Assembly (NCBI GenBank): GCA_013176395.1
Contig: JABMLP010000009.1
Coordinates: forward strand, 1,674,001 to 1,738,000
Source of the DNA: Venturia oleaginea
Lineage: Eukaryota > Ascomycota > Dothideomycetes > Venturiales > Venturiaceae
Length of the DNA: 64,000 nt
Direction: 5' to 3'
Positions 11,432 through 23,050 of the stretch are shown here, piece after piece. The notes below the pieces were generated by a model. It saw only the letters and a list, made by a program, of their open reading frames with translations, was not told where the DNA came from and did not search any database. Within the stretch, counting starts at the first letter, position 1; the number at the start of each line of letters is the position of its first letter. Position numbers and translations under genes: made by a program.

Positions 11432-12822
11432 TTATTCAAGCTTCATCTCCGCCCTCCTTCTGACCACATTGACATCCTTTCTCCTCCTCCACTGCCATTC
11501 CAGTAGTACGGGAAGAAATTGCCAGAGATCGAATTCGGGCCACATGCACTTTAGGAAGACGATTTCCGTCTCCTGATGGCTTTGCCAGAGCAAGAAATCG
11601 CTCAATCGTTCGACACCGCTTGTCCGTATCAGAATATCCACTGGCGGTGTTCGTGAGCCTGTAAACGTATTCGCGGTCAGGGTTTCGGCGGTGATGGTTT
11701 CTGGATCAGGATAGCTTGTTGGCGATTGATCAGTTGTTGAGTTGGAGGTTGGATCGCTAGTACTCAAATTTAAAGTAGTTGATGCCGAAGAGAAAGCTGT
11801 AGGATCTGCAAGATGTGTTGCAAGAGCTTTGAGATCTGCATAGTCCGAGGGCCCGATCGTGGTGCCAAGGGCGTTGTGTATGTGCTCCTTGCGCTCTTCA
11901 TCCGAGAGGCTTGCGTCGCGTAGACAGTCCACAATTGTGTCTGTTGGTGCCTCGAAAGAGGCATCTGGATCTATGTCTGTGATGTACTTCTCCACTATCG
12001 AGTCGATTCTGTTGTAGGCAGCCATGGCTTCTTGGTCCATCTCTTTTTCACTTTCCGAGTCCGAGGTTTGTGCGGGCTCAAGAGATAGCATGGGTGCTTC
12101 CTCGCTCTCAGAGACGGTACTAAGTTGTTGGGCGCGAATGTTACGAGCAATGTGTGATTCGGAGAAGGGACGTTTGAGAGATGGACGGATGGGCTGGGTG
12201 TAGTCGATTACAGTATTGCGCACTGCGGTCGTAATCTCGTCCCTGGATGTGTATGGTGCGCAGATATTCAGTGTAGCTTTGGCGTTTCCACTGGTCATCT
12301 TGATGGCCTTCTCGATAGCTTCCAAGACATCTGGTCGGATCATGTTGCGTTGTCCTAGGAATTCCATTTTGGCACCGTATCGTTCTAGGAGCTCGCCATG
12401 CTGAGCTAGCTGAGACAGCTTAGACTTGGCCATGTCCATGAGGGCGTCGACTTCGTACTTTGTTCGCTTGAAGTTCTCGATGCTGAAGGCATAGATGGTG
12501 ACTACCTTGACGCCAATTTTATAGCAGACTTCGAGTATCTGTAAGACTGTCAGATATGGCGAGGTTGTGTACAGACTCTTGGTATACACACATGAGCCAG
12601 AGCTTCAAAGCCCAAGTTGTGGCCTTCTATCGTCTCAATCTGGTGATCGCGAGCAAATCTCCTGTTTCCATCCATGACAAAAGCTATGTGCTGAGGAACG
12701 GCGCCTTGCCTGATAGCTGCCAACAGCAGTTCGCGGACATTACCAATTGCCCATTCTACCGGCGGCGACTGAAAGATCCATTTTCGCATGTGCGAGACGT
12801 GCAGGGAGTTTGTGGTAGACAT
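11432..12822 (-). CDS. RER2: Dehydrodolichyl diphosphate synthase (cis-prenyltransferase)
   Basis: Predicted 445 residues in exons 12822-12592 and 12538-11432, with one phase-0 intron (GTGTGT...TTACAG) joining FEALAH to ILEVCYKIG. It contains the cis-prenyltransferase substrate signature HIAFVMDGNRRFAR, the SIENFKR motif and the C-terminal block DILIRTSGVERLSDFLLWQ with WPEF. It extends farnesyl diphosphate with isopentenyl diphosphate to the polyprenyl precursor of dolichol on the ER, probably together with a Nus1-like partner. About 180 residues, rich in Ser, Thr, Glu and Asp, are inserted between RDEITTAVR (about 176-184) and PPVDILIRTSG (about 375), so the protein is much longer than yeast Rer2. 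It shares a compact divergent promoter with the next gene. Confidence 0.93.
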
Positions 12823-13203
12823 TGTGGATTACTATTCGAGCACCATGCAGGTGTGATTCCACAATATGCGAAAAGTCAGTTGAAAAAGGGAGAGGAGTAG
12901 GGAGAGGAATAGGGAGAGGAGTGGGAGTTGTGGATGGTCAGAATGGCAATTGCTTAGGGACGACGCAGCTTTCATACGTAAGTACTGGGAGGTGTTGGGA
13001 CGTGTTTGGCAAGGACCAGGTCCGGGTTTCTTAGGAGCGGCGTCAGCAACTGTGGCTGAAGGCCCTAGACTCGAAGCGGACAGACCCCCTGGAGAAACAG
13101 CGGGCCGCCGAGATATTCACAGCCGAACGCGTGAAAACTCATCCAGCCATTGATTAACACGACTTGCAATCATCATGCTCCATCAACAAACATTGAATAG
13201 ATC
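12823..13203. promoter_or_regulatory. Divergent promoter region with short purine repeats
   Basis: These 381 bp separate two outward-facing starts. About 12887-12925 has three near-copies of a 12-bp purine unit (gggagaggaatа-like, with g/a variation). Bidirectional promoter function is inferred from position only. Confidence 0.45.
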
Positions 13204-14941
13204 ATGTCCAACATCAACGACGAGTCCGCCCATGTGCCAGAGCAGCTGGTAGACCAACTCCTGAAAGGTTACGAGTCTCTGAATGTCGAGATCAAATATC
13301 TCCATGAGCAAAGGCGCGAGCTCGAGAACAAAGTGAGCTGGTCCAAGCAACAGGTAAGAATCTCACGATCCCTCTTTCTCTCTCTCCCTTTCCATGATGA
13401 TACACTTTAGCTCTAGACCTGAAGTCGCCACACGGCACTGTCGACAACAAAACCGAATCTCTGACTGTCACTCCTACCCCTCACATTTAACCACAATCCT
13501 GCTCTGAACTGTACTAACAGCGTCGCAGTATTTGGACGCTCTAAAACGCTTCGTTCCGGAGCAAGCCTCTCTGGAATTTCGCACCTTCCTTGATGAACTA
13601 GATGAAGCAGGTGCCACACAGCCCGAGGGGCATATAGACTGGCTGCAGTCTCTTCAGAATAGCACAGACCCGGAGCGTAAATGCAGAGCTTATACTATCC
13701 AGCGAGCTGCTGATGCGAGGGAGAAAATACTTTTTCGGCAGAAATCGAGTGATGGCGGAAATGCTGTGCGCATATGGAATGGACGCGCTGCCGACGCAGT
13801 GGAGTCGTCTGGCCTAGAAATGGAGCGCGACTTCACAACGCCTGGCACACCTGGCCGTCTATATTGTCCCTTCGTGCCTCCAAACAAACGTGATGGCTAC
13901 TTCAACTTGCCTTCCGCAAGCGGCCAACCTCGCGTCATCTCTACACCTAGAAGTTCAATGTCACGGACTTCAGGCCGACGGTCGAAACGATCCTCCTTCC
14001 ACGATCCTATCAGAGCTGAAATGTGCGGCCAGGGTCTGACAGGCCCCTCTGTTCCTCCCTCGGTCGAAGGCTCGGCGCCTCTTTGTCCTATCCGATTTTT
14101 GAACCAGCATAGTCCTGAAGAAGTTGCAAAATATTTTGAAAGTCATAAACATGAGGTGCCCAGAAGTCATGCTGTGTGTGTCAAGAGATATCAGAGCAAC
14201 GAGCAAAGCATTCGTCAACTAGATGCAAAATATGGCAACCTGGTGAATATGATACAAGGTCTCGGAGCAAAACATCAGCCTTTACTGCCCGAGGTTGATG
14301 ATGAGGTTGTCGTGGACGAAGATGGAGACGTTGTGCCTGAAAGTCGTGTCCAGAACTGGGCCAAAGCTGTCAGTGTGAGCATGGAGGACAATGTCGATGA
14401 GCCACAGACTGCGCCGATGGAAGATGACGACGACAGGTTATCTCATTTCGACCGGCCACTGAAAGACGTTCGAGTCGGAGAATCGCCAAGTCGACCATGG
14501 GGTATCACTGTTCCAGAACGATATGCAGCAAAAAGTGGTGCTCTATCAACAAAATCAGATCCTACAGCATCGCCTTTGGAAACACCGATAGCTCCAGAAG
14601 CGGAAACGCCCGCAAAGGGCAGATGCCCATTCGATCACAAGAACATGAAGTTTGACGCAGCACCTCCACAACCAGCGATGCGCGATCAACCTACTCTACA
14701 ACCACCAAGCCAACCACAATTTCCACCGCAGGATGCACCTCGAGCCCAGCCTCCCCCTCCCCCTCCCCCTCCGCAGCCTGAACAACAAGCTTCATTCTCC
14801 CGGCCAGCAGTCTTTGCCAAGGAATCGATCCCAACGAATCAAGGTGGTGTGCAGATGATTTTCAATGGCCCAGTGTTTTTCGGGTATGGAATGGAGCAGG
14901 CACTTGCACTTTTGCAGCAGGGTGGACTTGGGAGCAAGTAG
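13204..14941 (+). CDS. Conserved-looking hypothetical protein with coiled coil and CPFDH motif
   Basis: Predicted 520 residues, exons 13204-13353 and 13529-14941; the intron starts GTAAGA, has a GTACTAAC branch site and ends CGCAG. The N-terminus is helical and charged (LNVEIKYLHEQRRELENKV), likely a short coiled coil. The middle holds a compact region with HSPEEVAKYFESHKHEVP and RSHAVCVKRYQSNEQ, followed by an acidic linker. Near residue 417 sits GRCPFDHKNMKF, whose Cys and His could bind metal. A Pro/Gln-rich stretch with nine consecutive prolines precedes a short hydrophobic C-terminus (FFGYGMEQALALLQQ). I recognise the style of fungal conserved hypothetical proteins but no named domain, so no function is assigned. 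Confidence 0.8.
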
Positions 14942-15480
14942 GAGTATTTTTATCTTAATAATTTGTATGATTGGAGCGTTTAGTATGATACCATGAATGT
15001 ATTGTTGAGTCGATGTACTCTGATGGCTATTATCCATCCACCCTCCTAGATGTCGAACTCGTGTGTCCAGACAGGATTTGTCGATCTGAGATCAACGTGG
15101 ATAAAGTTTCTAGAACATTCCCGAAGAATTGCGCTAAGAATTCATTTATAGTTGCCAGAAGGAGGGATAAAATGCAGAGTCGGAAGGCGGCGCAGGGGTG
15201 AAGCTTCAGTGGGAATGTGGGATGCAACGCGGCTTTCGTGAATGATTTCGATGTGTTTCCACTTCGGTTGATTATGCATTCACCCGCCAACACTGGTGTC
15301 AAGTGGCGATTTTAGAGATATTCATAGACCTTTTGAGCATGTTCATTCCTGACCGACTACCTTCGCACCTGTCGTGATCGCTGCCCACGGCAGCCTTGAA
15401 GACTACTGTCACACTCGATGCGGATGATATCTGCCAACAAGCCCACCTGAGTCAGTCTCGATCCTCGCTCCTACACAGCC
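14942..15480. other. Intergenic region upstream of HUL5
   Basis: Contains the 3' side of the preceding gene and the presumed promoter and leader of the HECT ligase. Short open frames on both strands show no recognisable feature. Confidence 0.5.
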
Positions 15481-18400
15481 ATGGCCTTCCAAAGCTTTAC
15501 TGGGTCCTCGCGGAGACCTCGCCAAGTCAATCTCGGCGGAAACCGCAATAACCCATTCGGCGGAGCGGTTCAATCAGCTCAACAAGAGAGGGAGAGGCGA
15601 CAACGGGAACGGGAGAAGCTACTCGCGGCAAAGACTCTACAAAGAAGGTGGAGAGGCTACAGCTCGAGGAAAGCCGTGCGAGAACAGAGAAGAAAGGAAT
15701 GGGACACAGAGGAGCAGGAAGGCGGCGAAGGACGACCATATCAGGCCGAGGAGAAAGCATGGGAACAATTGCAGCGGTTGTCGTACTTTCTGAGGCTGGA
15801 GACGGACACAGATGGCAACGACATCCATCGACTACGGCGATATATGGAACGATTACGTCTCTCACAACAGAATGGGTTGGCATGCGCTTCAGGTCCATGG
15901 CCCATGGCATACCTACGGTTACAGAAGCTCGTTCTGACTGCCTTACCGAGAACGTCTGAAGAATACTGGACATTTGAGCTCGAGACTATATTCTTCCTCG
16001 GCCAGCAGATCCCTAAGCTCGCCGCACGGAATGCTAGGCTATTGTACCAAACGCTCGCAGACCTCAACCGGCCCACGTTCGTCGCCTCTGAAGGCTATAC
16101 CAAAGTACTCCCGGTGCTCTTCAAAGTCTTGAAAGGACCTTTACCAGCAGTGGGTCCTGAATCTGCAGACATCTATGAGGCATTCGCGTGCGAGTTCCTG
16201 ACGAGAGGCTTCATCACCGAGGACCCATGGTATCCCAAATGGCTCAGCGACCTGGCAGACCATGTCAACTACAAAGTGCTGGCTCGTGCATTGTCAGACA
16301 CAGTATCGAGTAATGATTACAATGGCTACAAAGCAATGGACGATCCACAATCGCGGTTGAATCTGCTTGGATGCTTTATCTACTTCCACAGGCATGCCCA
16401 TCATTTCCAGAACGCACAAGCATACTCCTCACATAAAGATTATGTGCTTGTAATTTCAAAGCTATTGTCATCGATAGCAGAGAGCAGATACCTGGATGCT
16501 CTCCAGAACCCCGACGACAATGAAGACGCTATCGGAAATTTTGCAAGAGAACAAATCATGACCTTGGTTGACAAGGAAAGCGTTTGCAGCTTGCTTGAAG
16601 GAGCTAGCACCTCGCAGTCACGACTGGGAGGTCCGCCACAAATGAACAGTGAGGCGAAACAGCTCGCGAACTATGCTCTCACTCTGATACGCTTCTTTCC
16701 CCGCGAGGGCGATAGCATTCGAATGTGGCTATATCGAGGCTCATCGGATGCTTCTGCCTCTGTTGATTCAGAGGACAAGGTTCCGGCGATAAAATTCTTC
16801 TGGCAAGCCGCACGCAAGACCATGGTTTTCAAGACCCTAAGTCAAGATGCACGGTCGGCCGTCAAATTGATCAGACCGCAATCTTCACGGAACGGCACAA
16901 GGGAGAATACGGAGCATACTGAATGGGTTCAGGACGACTGGCGTCTCATTCTGATTTTTTTGGAACTGTACACTTTTGTCCTAAGACTCATGGACGATGA
17001 CGAATTCTTCTCTGCTTCTCCACTGGCTTCTTCAGGAACCAATTCGACTGGAAACTCATCATGGGCACGGCAGAATGCATTGCCCACTGAGGACATACAA
17101 CACCTTACTTCTTTCTTAAAAATCGTTGGCTTCGCTATGTATTTCCACGTGAAGGAAATCACGGATACGAGCGAAGAAAGTACTCAAAGGGCGTCTCTGA
17201 GTAGCCACTTCAAGATTGGAGAGCTCCTGTCTGACGAACAAATGAGTTCAGCCATGGCCAAGACCCCAGAGACAGCAATTGCTGGGCTTTCTGGCATCAG
17301 CGTTGACTATGTCAAAGGATTAGTAACTGGGTTGCTTCGTATGGTGCACGAGAGAGATTCGCGAAGAAAATTCTTACCAGCAGACCACTGGCTTATGACA
17401 TCCTCTTTCGATATGACCAGATTCATTCCAGATGTTGTTGCAGAAGAGGAAAATAGACATCGATTCGACGAGGAGGCCGATGACGACGTGGTCATGACTG
17501 ATGACGACCCTGAAGACGATAGACACTTGGTTGGAACGGCCAGAGATCGCAGCATACGTTATCACGCGAGACTCGAAAAACAGCAGCGACTGCAGTCGAG
17601 AAAGCGGTACATGCAAGCCGTTGCGCCTCGCTCAGAAATTCTCCAAAATATGCCATTTTTCATTCCTTTCACGACACGTGTACAAATCTTCCGAGAGTTT
17701 GTTCGAAGAGACAAATTCAAGCGCAGGCACGGTCATGTAGATCCAGAAGTATGGCGCATGCATGTGATGCATGGCTTCGATCCCACTGATAACATAGGAC
17801 GACACACTGCAACGATCAAGCGAGGAAATGAGTTCGAGGACGCCTTTGAGCAGTTCTATGGCTTGGGAGATGGTCTCAAAGAGCCCATCCAAATTACATT
17901 CGTTGATCAGTGGGGCCAGCATGAGGCAGGTATTGATGGTGGTGGTGTCACTAAGGAGTTCCTGACCAGTGTCACCAGCCAAGCTTTCACGCCCACAGCA
18001 GGGCAAGATCTGTTCGCCGAAAATGAACAGCACCTATTGTATCCCTATCCGGCTGCAATAGATGAGAAAAAAGCGATCCTGAAGGAGAGCATGGGACTGA
18101 CCGAGGATATGCCCGTTGTGCGTGAGCAGGTCAAACTGATGCTCCAGCATTATGAATTTCTTGGTCGTGTCATCGGCAAGTGTTTGTATGAAGGCATTTT
18201 GGTGGACATCAACTTCGCAGGCTTCTTTTTGCTCAAGTGGGCATTGACTGGAGGTGATGGTCAGGCATCAAATGAAACTGGATATCGCGCCAATGTCAAT
18301 GACTTACGAGACATGGATGAGGAATTGTACAAAGGCTTGATGCAGCTCAAGAACTACACTGGCGATGTCGAGGACTTTGCTCTCAACTTCACCGTTTCCG

Positions 18401-19017
18401 ACACTCTTACGACGGATTACTCCAAAGGCAAGACAAAGGTCATCACTCGAAACCTCATACCCGATGGTGCGAACAAGGCCGTTACGAACCAGAACCGTTT
18501 GATCTACATCTGGAACATTGTGCAATATCGCCTTGCAATTCAACCGCAAGCCCAGACCAGAGCTTTTCTCAAAGGACTCTCGTCCATGATCAGCCCAACC
18601 TGGCTCTCGATGTTCAACCAAACCGAACTTCAAACTCTCATTGGCGGTACCTCCTCTTCTATCGACATTGCAGATCTCCGCCGAAACACTATATACGGCG
18701 GCCTCTACGTCCGAGGCGACGATCCAGAAGACCATCCTACTATCCAGCTCTTCTGGCGTGTCATGGAATCCTTCACCGACAAAGAGAGAAGAGCGGTGCT
18801 GAAGTTTATCACGAGTACGCCTCGTGCACCGCTACTGGGCTTTGCGAGTTTGCATCCTGCGTTTAGTATTAGAGATTCTGGGGATGATGAGACGAGGTTG
18901 CCTAGTGCTAGTACCTGTGTCAATTTGATGAAGTTGCCTAGGTACAAGAGTGAGAAGGTTATGAGAGAGAAGCTTTTGTATGCGGTAATGTCTGGGGCTG
19001 GTTTTGATTTGTCGTAG
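15481..19017 (+). CDS. HUL5: HECT-type E3/E4 ubiquitin ligase, Hul5/UBE3C-like
   Basis: Intronless frame of 1178 residues. The N-terminus has an IQ-like basic helix (KTLQRRWRGYSSRKAV, about 51-66), as in UBE3C and Hul5. The C-terminal third is a HECT domain: IDGGGVTKEFLTSV in the N-lobe, FLGRVIGKCLYEGILVDINFA in the middle, and the catalytic Cys in SASTCVNLMKLP at about residue 1146, followed by the normal C-terminal LLYAVMSGAGFDLS. The overall length fits the family. Hul5 proteins extend ubiquitin chains on proteasome-bound substrates and act in cytosolic quality control; that role is taken from the family. An acidic patch (DEEADDDVVMTDDDPEDD) sits near residue 665. The start ATG at 15481 opens MAFQSFTGSSRR, typical for fungal members. 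Confidence 0.95.
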   Translation: MAFQSFTGSSRRPRQVNLGGNRNNPFGGAVQSAQQERERRQREREKLLAAKTLQRRWRGYSSRKAVREQRRKEWDTEEQEGGEGRPYQAEEKAWEQLQRLSYFLRLETDTDGNDIHRLRRYMERLRLSQQNGLACASGPWPMAYLRLQKLVLTALPRTSEEYWTFELETIFFLGQQIPKLAARNARLLYQTLADLNRPTFVASEGYTKVLPVLFKVLKGPLPAVGPESADIYEAFACEFLTRGFITEDPWYPKWLSDLADHVNYKVLARALSDTVSSNDYNGYKAMDDPQSRLNLLGCFIYFHRHAHHFQNAQAYSSHKDYVLVISKLLSSIAESRYLDALQNPDDNEDAIGNFAREQIMTLVDKESVCSLLEGASTSQSRLGGPPQMNSEAKQLANYALTLIRFFPREGDSIRMWLYRGSSDASASVDSEDKVPAIKFFWQAARKTMVFKTLSQDARSAVKLIRPQSSRNGTRENTEHTEWVQDDWRLILIFLELYTFVLRLMDDDEFFSASPLASSGTNSTGNSSWARQNALPTEDIQHLTSFLKIVGFAMYFHVKEITDTSEESTQRASLSSHFKIGELLSDEQMSSAMAKTPETAIAGLSGISVDYVKGLVTGLLRMVHERDSRRKFLPADHWLMTSSFDMTRFIPDVVAEEENRHRFDEEADDDVVMTDDDPEDDRHLVGTARDRSIRYHARLEKQQRLQSRKRYMQAVAPRSEILQNMPFFIPFTTRVQIFREFVRRDKFKRRHGHVDPEVWRMHVMHGFDPTDNIGRHTATIKRGNEFEDAFEQFYGLGDGLKEPIQITFVDQWGQHEAGIDGGGVTKEFLTSVTSQAFTPTAGQDLFAENEQHLLYPYPAAIDEKKAILKESMGLTEDMPVVREQVKLMLQHYEFLGRVIGKCLYEGILVDINFAGFFLLKWALTGGDGQASNETGYRANVNDLRDMDEELYKGLMQLKNYTGDVEDFALNFTVSDTLTTDYSKGKTKVITRNLIPDGANKAVTNQNRLIYIWNIVQYRLAIQPQAQTRAFLKGLSSMISPTWLSMFNQTELQTLIGGTSSSIDIADLRRNTIYGGLYVRGDDPEDHPTIQLFWRVMESFTDKERRAVLKFITSTPRAPLLGFASLHPAFSIRDSGDDETRLPSASTCVNLMKLPRYKSEKVMREKLLYAVMSGAGFDLS

Positions 19018-21466
19018 TGCTTGGAGGGGATGAGGATGAGGATGAGGTTGGAGTTTTGAGGGGTCGGACGTCTTGAGGATTAGCGTAGTCGAAGGTTATG
19101 AATGAACTACGAATCCATTGTCTTCCTCCCTCCTCCACCATACTGTTTTGAAATGCGATCTGACATCTCTTAGATAGAGTTCCCTATAGATAACTCTCTG
19201 GCGTCCTATGCTTCAGGCCTGAACATTACCTTGGGACAGCCAGATCAAAATGAGTGTGCACGGAACATGGGATCTTGATCTTGTGTCGCATCTCGCGATC
19301 GGCGAGTTTGAATCCTTGACCTCAACAACAACTTCGAGGGGTTGCAACTTATGCATTGTAAGTCATTGACGCCAGGTCGATTCTGACTGCTACTATGGAA
19401 GATAAAGCCGATGGAGGGGACCGCGTCGTGGGCGTCGATTTCCGCGGCCTTTGTCTGCATGCGCATCTCTACTACCGACGCGGAACTTGATTGTATGGTA
19501 CGTGTTTGAAATTGTGCACTTTTTTTGATCTGGGCTTTGACTGGGGATTTTGTGGGGTTTGAGGCAGGAAATGGTATGTGCCGATGTGGGATGTGTATTA
19601 GATTTCGCTCGTGCAATAGAAGAATACGTTACTCCGATGAAAGATTGGTTTTTAGTTCTTGGAGTTTTTATGATTGCGTATGGAAACTAGTGGGGTGCAG
19701 AGATCCTTTGGTTGGCTAGGAAGTGATGATTTTGTGGAAGGGTTGGGTGATAGTAGGGGCTTTTGAAGGTTGGGTGGGAGGAAGAGTGGATGGGAGGGGA
19801 GTGAGGGGACTAGTTGTGTTGTACCTTTGAAATGAATGAGATAATGATTTTCAGCGTTCTGAAGGGCTCGTCTAATTCTGAGTTTCTTCCTTGTCACTTT
19901 TCATTTGATAATACCAGCGACGCTTCTATTCTGGGCTTTATTATCCCTTTATCAACCTCAGTATAAGGAATGCAATTCCCTTCTTCGTCCATTTCCCTCG
20001 GATCCACCTAGGCTCGAAGATGTCCCGCGCTGCCCTGAATACGCAGCGTAGATTTTTATACTTATCTCGAATCGCCTTAGTGTCGGTTTTACTGGACTGG
20101 TGTTTATTCATAGTATCCCCGATCTAAGACTTCACAGAACAAGCTCGCCAGCTACATTCGAGTCCTACGTCTCTTTGTCGCCGCCGTTTTTGGATCCATT
20201 CTCGTGAGGGTTAGATGTGGGTTTGGCCTAAAGTATCCTTTATTAGTTTAGTCTCCATTACTGCCGAGCGCGGACTAGACTTCGACGATACTTACGCTTC
20301 TGTACTTGCTACACTTTTTATATATCCTTCGAGATGGAGAAGAGAAAGAGTAGGCTCAATCAGTTAACTAACAACTTGTTATCTTAGAATAGAATTCGTC
20401 GTGGCGCTGTGACTTTTGGATATCTATGTACTTGCTGTTAGTATTGATAAAATACCTTCACTATGGTCACACATTGTAATTTACAACCTCAGACACTGTA
20501 AATTGCAGGAACTTACAAGCAAGATCTCGGAGAAAGAGCTCTCAGCAAAAGAGATTCCTGTAAATCTACTTTTCTATCCCCTTTCTCTCTCCCAGCCTTC
20601 TTACCGTAGGCTCCACCGTAATCTATTTCTCTATTTCCTTAAGAGTAGCCGCTTCCCTCTCTTCTCCCTCTTTATCCTCCGTAAGACTCCTCCGTAAGAC
20701 TCCCTCGTAAGAACTCTCTCTTTAAGAACTCCCTTTGTAAGAACTCCTTAACAAATTCGCCTTCTCTTAGTAACTCTCCCCGGTGAAGAATATCTCTCTC
20801 TTAAATTTAAGTTAGGATTACACTATTTTAACTGTGATAATCCTACGGAAGATTGCAGTGTAAGGACCTGTAAATGTCAAGTTCTGTTTTCTACAAGAAA
20901 TCGCACTGTTTAAGCTGTAAAAAGTCGCGATGTGTGACAGTAGTGCTTCTTCCAGCCTTCTCATTTTTCAAATCTCACCTCACTCTATACTCAAGGGTTT
21001 CAGTACGTGAAATTCTGGCATTTGGTGAAAATGAAGACGTGACGAAAGAACGACATCTTGTCATAGTCATGCTATCTTGTGTTCCGAATTGGTAGAAACG
21101 TGTTAATATCGACGTTTGAATGGATGCCCTCTGCCTCTTTTGTTAGAGCGCTGACTTACAGGTCTTTATCGATGTTTGCCTACCATGCGACGCGGTCTTA
21201 TACGGATGTTCCTTCCGCTAGGTCGGTGTCCTGTGACGCGGCTTCAGTGTAGTATTATGGTCTGTGAGGGAACACGCTATTTGAAAAATCTACCGCATGG
21301 AAAACTCGTCGCTGTTTCATTATTTTGAAGCTTCACTCTCTAGAAACAACCACGGTGCTCTGGAGTGAAGTTGATCTCCAATCACGCTTTAAGTGTCACT
21401 AACCTTCTGAAAGACCACTGAAACCTCCGAACACAAAATCAACACTTTGCTGCACGCTTTTCCAGC
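19018..21466. other. Gene-poor stretch opening the accessory island
   Basis: No gene is supported in about 2.4 kb. The left few hundred bases are presumably HUL5 3' UTR. From about 20,400 the sequence becomes richer in short pyrimidine runs and contains the imperfect gtaaga repeat listed separately. It looks like decayed non-coding or transposon-derived DNA, but I see no coding relic. Confidence 0.5.
20676..20755 (+). repeat. Short imperfect tandem repeats around gtaagaactcc
   Basis: Four to five irregularly spaced units built on [gt]taaga[ac]ctcc occur in a row (cgtaagactcct, cgtaagactccc, cgtaagaactct, tttaagaactccc, tgtaagaactcc). Spacing is 11-17 bp, so this is a diverged simple repeat. 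Confidence 0.55.
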
Positions 21467-22229
21467 ATGCGAGCTTCACTTCTCGGCGCCTTACTGGGCT
21501 TCTCCATCATCACTTTGGCAAGTAGCGCTGTCATATCAGTACAATTACATAGCCTCTTAGACACTAATCATTTGTTTCTTGCCAGGCTTCGTCAGGATTG
21601 CAAGTTCCACGCGAAGGATACACCGTGGTCGAACCAACTTGGGACCTTGAGATCACTCCCGGTGGTGTCCGGAGGAACTTTACCGGCACAATCCAGGAAG
21701 CTTTCGCAAAGGTCGCTGAGATCAACCCAGACTGGAAGCAACAATTCAACTTCACCACCGAACGCACTACCAATCTCACTACCAATTTCCTCGATATCCT
21801 AGAGTCACAGTTACCGAACCAATTCTACGATCCCCCAGTGTGCACGAGTGCTTGGATCTGTCCGGCGAGGCACGAAGCTATCGTGGATGGGATTCACTAT
21901 CTCCAAAAGGCCAAAGGCCAGCCTATTCTATCTGCAGGTCCTGCCCACTGCTCACGTGTCAGCTGTTCCTGGAACTCAGCGATATATTGGTGCAACGACG
22001 TAAGCTCTCGGTCTTTGTGAAGCTTATACGTGGAGAGCACTTTTAGCTAACCGAAGTTCAGAATCTTGTTGAAATTAGTTTGGATTCCTTTGATGAAATC
22101 GCGAGGGGTGCGTGGTTCGTCTTGAATCATTGCGTATCGAGTTGGGGGCAACATCAGATTGGTGGTCAAGCTTATACTGATGGTGGTTGGAATGTTCTCG
22201 TCAGTGGACTCAGTGGTGGCCATTGCTGA
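21467..22229 (+). CDS. Small secreted protein with seven cysteines
   Basis: Predicted 217 residues, exons 21467-21538, 21586-21999 and 22062-22229. Residues 1-20 or so form a signal peptide (LLGALLGFSIITLASS). The first intron is the least certain: GTACAA at 21539 to GCCAG at 21585 keeps frame, and GTAGCG at 21521 is an alternative donor. The mature part begins LQVPREGYTVVEPTW and has a hydrophilic domain followed by a Cys-rich half: PVCTSAWIC, AHCSRVSCSW, AIYWCND, FVLNHC and a final GGHC. N-glycosylation sequons (NFT, NLT) are present. I have seen this arrangement, with a CSxxSAIxWCND-like core and GGWNVxV near the end, in fungal small secreted proteins of unknown function, but I cannot confirm the family. 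It could be an effector or a cell-wall protein. Confidence 0.72.
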
Positions 22230-23050
22230 GGCTGGTCGAAGGCTTCGATGGGCGCTGTTTGGTATTTGGTAAAAGGTGAAGTCCCAGAGCCAGTCCTTAG
22301 GATAGAGAGAGTTTCGGGCGGCAAGGTTTTGGTATTCTGGAGTTTTGGGGCCCTTTTAATGGGAGTTCATCAATCAAATTGGCCAGCTTGGATGGACCTG
22401 ATGTAAGGGTAGTGAAGACAAAACCTAGCTCATCATACCTTCCTTGATTTTACGATATCTCAAGGACGCGATGAGACGTATGTTGTGATGTTGCTTGTCG
22501 AGGGGAAAAGTTATACCGAGGCCGGGAATCCGGGGCGGTAGCCCTAAATAGGCCTACCTATCGAATCTCGACGATTTTTGGCTGGGACCGATTTGTTCGA
22601 TGGATTGGGGAATCGGCATTTCCGATTAGCTAGATTCGAATAGCAGCGCCAAGTTTAATCAATCGAATCAATCTGGGATTTTTAGGTGAATTTTCTTTAT
22701 TTTAACCTATCTAACTCGTACACGTAGCCTACCTATTCTTAGATGGGTTGGTGCACGTAAAAATAGTGTGTGATGTGCCGTCAGTTCGTGACACCGATGT
22801 CGACCAATGTCAGAGCAATATCGTATCCACGGCTCTGCAAAAGTGATTGCCGACTGGTTTGAACAGAATGGAATATACAAGTAAATTTGATATTTTCAGG
22901 AGGAAGCCTGCCCTCCAATCACTACACCTCCATATCCAACCCCTTTCTCCAACGTCGATGAAGTACATCTACCGTTCTCCGTTTACCCGAAACGAGTCCG
23001 CAAATACCAAAGCCATCCATCCCCTTCTACTACAATAATCGCACCACTAT
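22230..23050. other. Intergenic, no gene supported
   Basis: Moderately AT-rich DNA with repeated gattcgaat-like words around 22,560-22,690. No open frame has a recognisable motif. It separates two genes for secreted proteins that face each other. Confidence 0.5.

Noticed and set aside
20676..20755. Regularly repeated gtaaga units considered as CRISPR-like array
   Set aside because: Units are about 11 bp, irregular, without unique spacers, and the genome is eukaryotic.
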